From Serpula lacrymans var. lacrymans S7.9 (taxonomy: Eukaryota; Basidiomycota; Agaricomycetes; Boletales; Serpulaceae): a DNA stretch of 64,000 nucleotides. The notes beneath the pieces were generated by a model that worked only from the letters and a program-made list of their open reading frames with translations, ran no database searches and had not been told where the DNA came from. A program made the position numbers and the translations under genes. How positions within the stretch are numbered: position 1 is the stretch's first letter; each line of letters opens with the position of its first letter. The stretch spans positions 1 through 64,000 of the forward strand of contig NW_006763294.1 in the NCBI RefSeq assembly GCF_000218685.1, in the 5' to 3' direction. Below, piece after piece: positions 53,937 through 64,000 of this stretch.

Positions 53937-56671
53937 TCAGAAGCCTAGATGTCGGATTTCTTCTTTAGCTGTATTCAGTCTCTCCCTCTTCCTTTCCAGC
54001 TCCTCACGCCGCACTCTGATGCTAGATTGTTCCTGGAGTAGTAAACGACACCGCTCCTGGGCATCTGGACCCGTGAGTTGAAGGTCTTCGATGATAGCTT
54101 TCTGAATGCCCTTTTCCAAACCTAGCACGAGGTCGTGATCCACGGCCATCGGTATTATATCCGCAAAACGTTTGTAAGATACTGAAACGCAAACATTGAA
54201 TAAGGCGAAGATCTAACAATGAGACACTCAAAACATACCCTGGAAGTACGCTCGGACGCCAGCCATGATAACGAGGGCAGGTTCCATCGGGTCTACAGGA
54301 AGGAGTTTGGCTAGATCAGCCGGGTTTATACCACTGATACCCATATCACTGAGCCCAGATATAGCTTTGTTAACAGCTGATTCGAAAGTTGTTGGAAAGC
54401 CTTGTACAGATCTGAAAGATCTCAGGTTCTCTAAAGTATTACCATGACTCTGGTCGTTCCGACGGCCTTTATAGAAAGACAAAAATTTATCCTTGTAATC
54501 GGAGTAATAATGCACATTGAGGGTATTCGGCGATTTCTCGACCTCAAGAAGCCATTCGATGTGTTGTCGAGTCTTTTTAGCACAGGAATCAAGGTGGTCC
54601 TTGACCGTTACCCTAAAACACAATGAGAACGATAAAATATGCAAGACGTCGAATAAATAACTGACGAGATAGAGTGTTGCAAGGCACCCCGCCCCAAGTT
54701 ACCAAAATGCTCACCCACTATACTTTCGAGATCTTCCTTTAATATCTCGTAGACAGAATCAAAAAATGACAAAGCAGGGATGTGCCATTGATCTATGCAT
54801 TGCATGATATACTCTTTTTGCACCACGAAGGGATAATTGTCAGGTAATTCTCTAGTGCGTGCTCTACGAATACACAGGTTAGCAACACAACCACGAAATA
54901 CTTGGCATTGAGCCCTTACTTTTGAGCACGGGCAAGTACGTCTTCGACATAAATCGTCTTTTCTGAAGATTCAGATGGGCTTTGGGCAGGACGTTTGGAA
55001 TTCGGGGTCAAATCGTCGTCCTCCTCGTTAGCAATAAAGTCTGGAACTGACGATACCTCTGATGTTTCTCCTTTCCCAAATGGGAAAAATTCAGGAGCAG
55101 TGGCGCGTATGGCTCGTTTGAACTTATTTTGTGTAGGTCGTATCTTTTGCAATAAACCATCTTCATCTGGTGTTCCTTCAAGCCGGCGAGACAGCGCCCG
55201 TGTAAAGCCATTGACGACTTCCAAGACCTCTCCTGCAGCATCCGCTGATGGCGCTTTTGGAAGCTTACGAAGTTCAACATCTGTTCCATTGATAAGGTTA
55301 TACAGCTCCTGGTGTATCCCAGGTAATCTATGATGCATGTGTCAGAATTCTGTATACAGTGTTCTTGGTGTCCATACCTTGATGCAATTAGTTCGGACAG
55401 GATAGCACTTAGACGAGCAGTGAGGTTGCTGGTCCTCAGGTGAGATTGGTACATCGGAGAAAGCGAGGTCCATGGTTGCGTCATGAAATAATCGTTTTCT
55501 CGCTTTCTCGCGCCTTCCCATGTAAGGCCATCTTTTAGACTTCTCGCATCTGGCTGCTTCACACAATACCATCCATTTATAAGGCGTTCTCGTTCATCCT
55601 TGATGAATTCCATCCATCGATATTCTTCGCCTGGCGGTATGCGGTCGGGTTTCGTAAGAACACCTGAGAAATAGCACCTTAGTGGCAACCAACGCAACCA
55701 AGACCCGTGAAAAACTCACCAACTGTGCGTGTTCCTTGAGGATCCAATTTTTTCGCTAGGTCATGTGCACCTTGTATCTCGAAATCGGCTGTACTACACG
55801 TTAGTTGACTTGCCAATGAATTAAAAAAAGGTGTAAAAATACAAACTTTCACATGCGACAGTAGAAAGAATGACACAACTGGGCTTTTCGATGTACGAAG
55901 ATACAAGAGTTCTGATTAGCTCGACATCGCTAGCATCTCCACTCTGACCAGCAGTGGCAATTAAGCCAGGTAGATCGCAGAACGACAAATCCGCGACCTC
56001 TGGACCACTGATAGCTAGGCAGACGCAATTCTGAGAAAAGGATAATCCTCTCTCTTCTGATGCCAATGTTCCTGTGAGGTAAGTCGATGCAAGTTTATCT
56101 GGGTTAAGAATCGCGTGTTGTGCCCTTCGAACTCGGTCCTCAACGTCAGCTTTATCTGTAATTGTATCTCCAAAGTTCTCGTTGCGGACTTGACCGAGGG
56201 GCTGGCCAAGCGCATTAGTGATGAAACGGAGAGATACCACACATTTCCATGGTTGGTTGGATTGTGATAACCTGCATTCCGTCGGACAACTATAATGTGG
56301 CAAGAGATATTAGAATATTTTCAATACATAACTTTAATAATTACCGGGTGCAAGTTCCCAACGAACGAGGTAGAGTAACACCAGATATAGCCTCGATGAG
56401 AGATGACTTTCCGGCACTTTGCACACCAATGACTGCTATCATGGGCAGATCCATATCAATCTGAACGCTGGAATTTCCATGTTTTCAGTGAGGTATTGGC
56501 GTGGATTGTTCAATGAAAAACATACCCTGTACTATGAAGACGATTGATGAGATCAAGCAGTTTTCTGCGGTCATTGGACAACCCAGAGGCAGAGAGGCCG
56601 ATGCCATTAGAATGAGGAAGTGGCTTATCACCGTAGAAGTCTGTGTCTGGCTCGGATTGTTTGTCGCCCAT
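53937..56671 (-). CDS. dynamin-family large GTPase, intact copy 4
   Basis: Membrane-remodelling or antiviral-type large GTPase with G domain, stalk and GED but no PH domain, so closer in layout to Mx/Vps1 than to classical dynamin. ATG 56671 ([20 protein letters not shown]); G1 [11 protein letters not shown] near 56420; [28 protein letters not shown]; stalk [43 protein letters not shown]-type block [95 protein letters not shown] and a C-terminal coiled coil. About 740 residues after removal of ten or so introns; no stop or frameshift found. It is the only copy of four without a visible lesion. Its biological role is not readable; related genes form expanded families in agaricomycetes. Confidence 0.88.
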
Positions 56672-57516
56672 GGTGTATGATATGATGGCAGGAAGAGAAA
56701 AATGTGTGCGACCAGAATGCGAGTAAAGGATTTATATACAGTTGAAGACCCTGGAAACGCTCAGTGGTCACGGGCATTGTTGTTGACACCTTGTTTAATG
56801 TAGTGGGTGGCGACTAGACACCATAGCAATACTTTCGTAACATGATGGACATGCCAGGGAAAACAACAAAAGAATGAAAGGAACGGGTGATGATCGATCA
56901 TCCATTAGCGAAGAGGATACCACAATGTAAGGGTTCTCCTTTCAAGTGAATGTGCGCATCCTCAAAGTTGCGCACTCCCAGTGGCGTGGTGAAGGTATGG
57001 GGATAGGCAATATCACCGTGTAACATTGCTGGTTAGTTTCATAGTGCGCAATTGCAAGTTATATAGGACTGAGTGGTCACATTTGTCAAGAGGAGCTCCT
57101 GGACGAGTGCAGAAATGATAGCACGATATCAAACGTTGAACGTTGAATGATGAAGGAGAAAAGTCCGTGGCATAGGATTACGTGATCAGAGCCGCTCGTT
57201 TCCACCCCACAGCAGTTGTCTGCTCGCAGACAACGAATTTCTTACTGTAATCAATTCCCTCTAGTTTTCTGTCGCCTCATTGCTATTTTCTTTACGTTCC
57301 TCCCCCGCAACTTGCTTTATTTCACCTCGTTCAAGCGCTCACCACTGCAGATATCGCTGCTAACGTCACCTCGGCGTCTTGCGTTCAACTCCGTAATTCC
57401 TGGACGGAAAAGAAAGGAGACAAGCGTTTCATTCGATTATATATCCTTCTTCATACCAGTCCGGCTGATATTTCCCTGGCTTTCCCTCTAATACCCTATC
57501 ATCATCTTTTGCGGCG
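56672..57516. other. divergent intergenic region
   Basis: Between dynamin copy 4 (-) and the CFEM gene (+). The open frame at 57216-57491 lies just before the CFEM ATG and looks like 5' untranslated sequence. Confidence 0.45.
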
Positions 57517-58405
57517 ATGCACGTGCATTCACGTACTGTTTTCGTGATTCTGTCCTTTCTTGCTTTCGCATTGGCTCAAGGGAGCACCAGCAGCCTGCAG
57601 TCAGCCTCGAATCCCACCCCTACTACATCAACACTTGCGTCTGGTTCGACGTCTGCATCTGGTAGCTCAATCACATCGCTCAGTGGGGCAAGTTCTTTGA
57701 TAAGCGGTTCTCCGAATGGAACGTTTTCCATCACGACTACTAGCTCTGCCAACTATCCCAGCCTCAGTGGGTACCCAACTTGCGGTGAGTATTATTGGCA
57801 GTGTTGAATGAACGTCGAGCATTGGCACCTTAATGGGATAGTACATGTGCTTCGTCACTGGATGAGGTCATGCATTGCCCCTGTGTATTTATAGCCACTC
57901 AACCTTTTACAACCGAGTCCTTTCTCTTTTTTGTTGCGGTACTGATGAATTCATTTGATAGTATCACAATGTCTCGAAATTGCTACCTCTAATGCGAACT
58001 GTACCAGTGTCGTTTCGGTCAATTGCTATTGCAATAAGTGTGTTGTATTCGTTCCTCATACTTGATTGATCCCACTGACCAGAAGTAAAATATAGCACAA
58101 ACTTTACAAATTCTATTGTCTCGTGTGTTGCCCAACAATGTTATAATAATATCAAACAGGCAGAGACTCTCGCACAACAATTTTGCAATCTAGCCAATTA
58201 TAGCACATCTCTCACTTTCCCCTCGCCTCCACCGACAAGTTCATTAGCGAGCACGAGCACGGCACCTACAACCTCCGTAACTGGTCCGGCAACCTCGAAT
58301 GCTGGTGTGGCTAATGCCGTGGCGATAGATTGGAGCAACACGAGGACACTGGTCAATATGTGTGTAACGATAGGTGGGGTCATACTAGGTGCTGCATTGC
58401 TTTAA
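57517..58405 (+). CDS. CFEM-domain cell-surface protein, probably GPI-anchored
   Basis: Secreted fungal protein with signal peptide (VFVILSFLAFALAQG), a Ser/Thr-rich stretch, and a CFEM domain of eight cysteines spread over three exons: YPTC, QCLEIATSNANC, NCYCNN, then SIVSCVAQQCYNNIKQAETL and QQFC. Introns are about 57784-57960 and 58036-58085, giving an in-frame join in each case. After a second Ser/Thr/Pro region the C-terminus is hydrophobic (MCVTIGGVILGAALL), typical of a GPI-anchor signal, with TAA 58403-58405. CFEM proteins take part in haem/iron uptake, adhesion or host interaction. Which applies here is unknown. Confidence 0.8.
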
Positions 58406-58822
58406 ATGATCGCTGTATTGAGAGGGCACGAGCAGTGATGTTTGACGTTTCTGGAGAACGATCGCATAGGTACAATTCACTCATATCTTGAAGGACATCC
58501 GTTCTGTTTCTTAGCACACTCATATCCGTCAACATAAATGGACACTTTCCTTTACTTTAATTATAAGTCTTACTTAAGATGACTGCCTATCGGTGTCTAA
58601 TCTTGCTGCGTTGTGGGCATCTTTTCCTGCAGAACTTAGTGTGAGGTTAGGGTTTATACAGTGGTTCACACAAACTAGAGCAATCAAACGCGTCGCGTAA
58701 GAAATGCAAGCACAGAAACACGTTGATTCTTTCCACGAAGTCTCAAAGGAAACCTTCAATTCTAACATATCTTCCTAATATCTTCTTTTCTTTCATTCGT
58801 AAACAAAGGAAACCCGCCAGCG
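58406..58822. other. intergenic region
   Basis: 3' flank of the CFEM gene and promoter side of DNA2. No gene seen. Confidence 0.5.
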
Positions 58823-61800
58823 ATGCCTCCAGTGACACCCAATGATATCGACGAAGATGCTTTCATGAACAGCTTACTTTCAGGGCTTGATAGCCAGATG
58901 ACTAGTGCAGGCCCATCTACATATAAAACAGCAAAGACACCAGTAAAGAGGAGGCCGTCACCAGTTAAGAAAAGGTCCCCACTAGGCCAAAAAGCCACTC
59001 TACGGCCCGAGTTGGATTTGGCCACACTTGTACATGGCGCAGAAGATTGGGACTGGGATGACATGGAAGCCGAATTTCTCACTCCTAGAAAGAATGCTAC
59101 AAGAACTCCACTGGTATGTAATTTAAATAACGCTTAACCATCGGTCTTACCTCGTACTCGACAAGAGGGCGTGTAGGAGATCATCCCCTTCAAAAAGACC
59201 CCCTCGAAATACCGCAACGTCTGTCCCTGTCAACAGCCTTAATGTCGCAGAACTCCTTGATGGGGCAGAAAACTGGGATTGGGAGGATATGGAAGCAGAT
59301 TTCCTTACTCCCAAGAAAGACCGTTCAAAAGCTGCGAAGGTGTGTATTTTGGCCACTCTCCATTAGTACTATCAGCTTACTTTCTACAAGCCTTTTATTC
59401 TTCCTGCACCAGAATATGCTCAGGATACGTGTACTCGCTGTATCGTAGAAACTGTGAAGCAAGACGAATCAGCCAGCGTTTTCGAGAAGGTTCGTCTATT
59501 TGCTGCCGCCAGGATCACGGAGGCGCTAACATAGGAAATTTAGGTTCTGAAAGTTAAACTCGAGCCAGACGGCGAGCATCGCACAGTTATCCTCCGTGAT
59601 GACTGGGCAAACACGGATGTACGTCCCGGTGAGTATCAGTGCCCATTCATATCCTCATTGAGCCCTCATTATACCTTATAGGTGATACAATCAACGTTCT
59701 AGGAAATTTCGATTCGACGAACAGATCTATCACGATATCGTCTAAGCATAATACCCTCATCCTCCACCCAGACCTTCTGATCACCGCAACTGCAATCTCT
59801 AATGCCCCACAGTGCCGCAGAAAGCCACTCTTGACGACCCTTGTCCGTTCGACCTCCGATATCACGCCGTCTCTTGTTTGGGGAAGTATGCTCCACGAGG
59901 TCATGCAGGCTTGTATGGTTTCACAGAGATGGGACGAGCGCTGGATTGACGAACGTATTGACGAGGTTGTGAGGAATGGCCTTGCCGAACTCGTGAAAAT
60001 TGGCCTCGGAGTTGATGAAGCAAAACGAGAAGTCAAAGCACGATCGAAAGGGTTACGTGTTTTTTCCGAGCGATACATAGCAGATATCCCAAAAGTTTGT
60101 GTCAAATTTCTTCTTCTTTCCGTCTGTTTGTTTACATATACTGCATCAGTCCGACGCTGTCCTTACCAACACTCGAGCTGCCTATAATCAAACATCCCTC
60201 CTCGCCGTTTCCAAACTACACGAAATAGAAGAAGATATCTGGTCACCAACGTATGGGCTGAAGGGCAAGCTTGATGCGAGCGTTCAAGCAGTCATCGTTG
60301 AAAATACTGATAACAAGGCGGGAAAAGCGATCCAGGGTATGCTCAAGAGCCATACCATGCCTTTTGAAATCAAAACAGGCCGCGCTGTTGCAGGTATGGA
60401 GCATCGCGCACAGACGATGCTGTACACTCTGCTAGCAGCGGAACGTTATGGCGTCGACGTGCCAAGTGGCCTTTTGTATTACACCCAAACTGAAGAAGTG
60501 GTGCGTGTGCCACGAAGTAGAAACGAGCTTCGAGGGCTGCTCGGTGCACGGAACGATATGGCGAGTTATACAATGCGACGCAATAATCCGCATAGGAAAG
60601 GTAAACCAGATGATCAATGGTCGCCTTCGACGGAGCCTTTCTTACCTCCTACAATCGATGACGAATGGATATGCAAGAAATGCTACGCTGTCGACACTTG
60701 CATGCTCTATCGAAAGGCTGTAGAGAACGTCATAGACGTGGATTCGCCGATCGCCGATATTTACGAACTGAAAACCTCACACTTAACTCCTTCTCAGTCT
60801 GCATTTTTCAAGAAATGGGAGGCCCTGATATCCCTCGAGGAACATGATATTGTCAGATTTAGGAAGGAACTTTGGACACTTCATGCCCAAGAACGTGAAG
60901 AGAGGGGCAGATGTTTTGGCTCCATGGTTATTGATCTATCTTATGTTCCAAACCCAGTTCCCCAAGCAACGCAAAAAGGCGGCAATATTCATCGATGCAC
61001 ATACCGCTTCGTTCGAGAGTCGAGGATGAGAGCAGGGAACAGTAATCTGCTAGAGGGACATATGAATAGCGGCGATGCGATCACTGTCTCGGTCGAACCT
61101 GACCTACTCGCGCTCGCTCGGGGGTTTATTTTGGAGTTGACTCCACACGACATCGTGGTAGGCGTTGACCACGAGCTGGACGTTAAAAAGATCAAAGAAC
61201 GGCTGAAATTCAAACAAGTGCCTCACGGTCAAAATATTATTTTCCGAATTGACAAAGATGAGATGTCTGGGGGCTTGGGACGCCTCCGCGATAACCTTGC
61301 TCAGCTCTTCTATGCCGACGGAGATTCGCGCCGCTTGTCGCTCGTCGTCGACCTCCAACGGCCAGTCTTTGATGAGGAGGAAAAGACATTGGAACTGTTG
61401 AGATCGGTCCCTGAATTCAAATCAGCAACATCTATCCTAAATGAGAGTCAATTAGCGACCATGATGAAGGTATTGAGTGCGCGTGACTATGCTCTGGTTC
61501 TGGGGATGCCTGGAACAGGGAAGACAACGGTGATTGCTGCACTGTTGCGGACATTGGTTGGGATGGGAAAGACGGTGCTGGTAGTGTCGTACACGCATTC
61601 TGCTGTTGATACGATTTTACTCAAGGTGAAGGATGATGATTTTGGTATTTTGAGGTTGGGAAACGTAGACAAGGTGCGAAGACTCGATATGTGGTTTCTG
61701 CGTGCGTGATTGAGAGTCCACATACCCATGACAGGTGCATCCAGATGTACGCAAACTCACGCTTGCTGGGAGAAAGATACCGACAACAATTGAACAAATG

Positions 61801-63263
61801 GAACACCAGATCATGACGCCTCCTGTCGTGGCTACAACATGTCTGTCCATAGATCAGTACGTTGTATTTTGTCTAGCGGATGGCAATCACGCTCACGACA
61901 CGACATTGTCAAGTGCTCTGTTCTCGCGTAGGACGTTTGATTACTGCATCGTTGATGAAGCCTCTCAGATCACACTCCCTACATGCATTGGTCCCCTTCG
62001 TTTTGCAGATAAATTTGTTCTTGTCGGGGATCACTTCCAACTTCCCCCCCTCGTAAGTCTTTCCCTATCTCTTTCTTTTCTACATACCCACCAGTTACCA
62101 GGTTCGTAATGTAACCGCACGGAAAAATGGCCTTGATACCTCCCTTTTTCGTCTTCTTTCCAACGCGCACCCGCACTCCGTCGCAGACCTTACGCATCAG
62201 TACCGCATGAATGCTGATATCATGCTCCTTTCAAACACTCTCATCTACAGCGGACGACTCAAGTGTGGCTCGGAAGAGGTAGCACGCCAGACACTAAAAT
62301 TACCAGATAATAGCTTTTTGAAGAGCTTAAATAGAGGAACGGGGTGTATATGTCCTATAGGGAATTGTTGGATTGGAAAGGTCTTGGAAGAGAGGTAAGT
62401 CTTTTTATTCATTTATCCTTAATCATCAAGGTACATTCGCATTCGTCTACAGTTGCAACATTACCTTCATCGACACAGACCTCATTCCTGCTCGTGATGA
62501 AGTTGTTGGTTCGTTGATCCAGAATCCTGTAGAAGCTTACCTCGTAGCGCAGCTAGTGGAGGCGCTTCTGCTGAGCGGCGTCCCTGTGGGGGAAGTCGGA
62601 GTGATTTCTCTGTATCGACAGCAGCTCAAGCTCTTGGTATCGATGCTGGAAGGCAGGGGTGGTAAGGGCGTGGAGGTGATTACTGTGGATCGTAGTCAAG
62701 GGAGGGATAAGGATTGCGTTATTGTGTCGATGGTGAGATCAAATGAAAACGGGCAGGTACGTGACATGTTTGCTCTTTATATCAATGTATTCTACTCTTC
62801 CTTTTTAACTTTCAACGAGCAGATAGGTGAACTGATAAAAGATTGGCGACGCCTCAATGTCGCCTTCACGCGTGCTCGCAAGAAACTCGTCGTTATCGGC
62901 TCGAGGCGGACGCTTGGTGATGTGCCAGTCATGAAAGAGTTCTTCGAGTTGATGGGCAACAAATCGTGGATACTTTCATTACCGAGGAGTGTGGAAGAGT
63001 GGCATCCAGCCTTGGGTGATAAAACAAGGGCAGTTTTAGGGCATCTGGATTCTGGGTGTAAGAGGGACGGCTGCGGTTCGGGTAAGCGGCAGGTGGTCTC
63101 GGTGGAGAAAGAAAATGGGCAAGACGGGAGCGACGGAAGCTTGGATGAGTATGGCAGTATAGAGAGACCGATCAAGAGGGCCAAGTTGCCCAGGTTGGAC
63201 GAAGGACTGATGAGAGGGAGACCATTATTGAGGGATGTTGTTAATGGGGAGAGTGCTGCATGA
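58823..63263 (+). CDS. DNA2: DNA replication ATP-dependent helicase/nuclease Dna2
   Basis: Nuclear enzyme that trims long Okazaki flaps and resects DNA ends. ATG 58823 (MPPVTPNDIDEDAFMNSLLS). The nuclease/Fe-S region has WGSMLHEVMQACMVSQRWDE, KGKLDASVQAVIV and PFEIKTGRAVAGMEHRAQTM, with Fe-S cysteines in ICKKCYAVDTCMLYRK plus an upstream Cys (APQC). The superfamily-1 helicase has Walker A GMPGTGKTTVIAAL (61504), SYTHSAVDTILLKV, DEASQITLPTCIGPL, GDHFQLPPLV, LTHQYRMNADI, TVDRSQGRDKDCVIVSMVRS and RRLNVAFTRARKKL. It ends NGESAA at TGA 63261-63263. About ten introns, no lesion. Oddity: the short acidic motif WDWDDMEAEFLTPRK near the N-terminus is repeated in the next exon as WDWEDMEADFLTPKK. Confidence 0.93.
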
Positions 63264-63686
63264 CACAGAAATACGATTCGCCTGGACGTAGTATGCGGCG
63301 GGAACTTGATGAATGTACTGGGGCCCATTCTAGTGTATTGTACTATATCGTTATCTTATTAGGGGCGTACCATCATTGTATTGTAGAACAACATCAAAAA
63401 ATTAATACGTTAGTAGAGCTTTGAAGTGAAATTAATAGCTGTAGAAAAGCCTCTACTCGTGCAATGTCGGACGAGATCTAGAGTGATTGTCTTAGGATTG
63501 GATTATGGAGTGCCAGTGGCAACCATCTTAGTACCCGCGCTAACTTCCACGCTTACTTCTACATGCAACAACTCGTTGTTTTCTCGTACTACATGCAACT
63601 TTCGGACATAACCTGAGCCGGACAAACGAGTAGTCATTCAACTAGAATATCTCCCAAGTGCTTGTCGGTAGGTTTGATTTACCGCC
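63264..63686. other. intergenic region
   Basis: 3' flank of DNA2 and promoter of the next gene. No gene seen. Confidence 0.5.
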
Positions 63687-64000
63687 ATGGACCCCTTTGA
63701 GGTACGCATGCACTTCCTCTCGCTCCTCAGAAAGCTCAACGCGTGCGTGTGCCCGATTCTATTCATCTTTCCAAAAAAACCACTAACTTATTGCGTAAAC
63801 ATGTTACATCGGAATTCAAACCTCATGATTCAATTTCTACCAATTGCGTATCGCCCTATCAATCAGTTCGCAGCAATCCATCCAGAAAGTCGTTGGTTAT
63901 GCGCTAAAGTATTTTTCGAGATGTGGGGAAGACCTGTGGGACTGTATTGTTGAAGAATGTCAAAAAGTAAGTCTAGCCGCTATGCCATTATTCCTCGTCA
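63687..64000 (+). CDS. CTK3: CTD kinase subunit gamma (Ctk3-like), 5' part only
   Basis: N-terminal CID-type domain of the CTDK-I complex subunit, which supports phosphorylation of the RNA polymerase II tail. Exon 1 from ATG 63687 reads MDPFEVRMHFLSLLRKLNA, then an intron (about 63739-63866) leads to SQQSIQKVVGYALKYFSRCG and EDLWDCIVEECQK before a GTAAGT donor at about 63968. These blocks match the family start very closely. The rest of the gene lies beyond the window. Confidence 0.85.

Noticed and set aside
1..64000. CRISPR arrays, bacterial operons, ribosome-binding sites
   Set aside because: No array-like repeats with spacers; introns and gene content are eukaryotic.

Overview
The window is a stretch of a filamentous basidiomycete genome, almost certainly an agaricomycete. 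Genes are split by many 50-60 base introns. The gene set is fungal: Dna2, SRP72, a pinin homologue, CTDK-I gamma, IMP2, a TEA/ATTS factor, a CFEM protein and a GH5 exo-glucanase with an N-terminal membrane anchor. It also carries a Plavaka-type transposase remnant and chromodomain Gypsy elements. A TTAAGG-type repeat array at the left edge suggests a position near a chromosome end, but the array does not start at base 1 and is not the canonical TTAGGG.

Layout. 1-1.4 kb: repeat array and gene-free subtelomere-like DNA. 1.4-24.3 kb: ordinary genes, namely a secreted GH16 glucanase (-), a secreted type-B carboxylesterase (-), mitochondrial protease IMP2 (+), a small unrecognised gene (-), a membrane-anchored histidine-phosphatase-fold protein lacking the catalytic His (-), a short SRP72 (-) divergent from a pinin homologue (+), an unrecognised gene (-), a GH5 exo-beta-1,3-glucanase (-), a TEA-domain factor cut by a 100-base assembly gap (+), and an unrecognised 187-residue ORF (-). 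24.8-30.8 kb and 50.3-56.7 kb: two pairs of dynamin-family GTPase genes, all on the minus strand. Three carry inactivating lesions; only the distal copy looks intact. 31.5-50.0 kb: mobile DNA between the two pairs. It holds a Plavaka C-terminal remnant, a complete and very young Ty3/Gypsy chromovirus (32741-40776), and a gag-like gene (41206-50017) cut into four pieces by LTR-element insertions. 57.5-64 kb: a GPI-anchored CFEM protein (+), Dna2 (+), and the start of CTDK-I gamma (+).

Most notable observations. (1) Between its predicted transcription start and its gag ATG, the Gypsy element has only one ATG in about 1975 bases, although this leader holds two long overlapping ORFs (33671-35087) that contain no methionine codon. 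(2) The same element has an 11-base primer-binding site exactly complementary to the predicted 5' end of its own transcript, as in Tf1-type self-priming. (3) A second LTR family has 1.8 kb LTRs whose U3 encodes a conserved 180-residue membrane-protein ORF, kept open in three copies. (4) Computing out three LTR insertions rejoins a SAP/CCHC gag-like reading frame. (5) The dynamin cluster shows duplication, decay and a probable gene-conversion tract.

All identifications come from reading motifs. No database search was run, and exon boundaries are inferred from GT..AG sites and family conservation.
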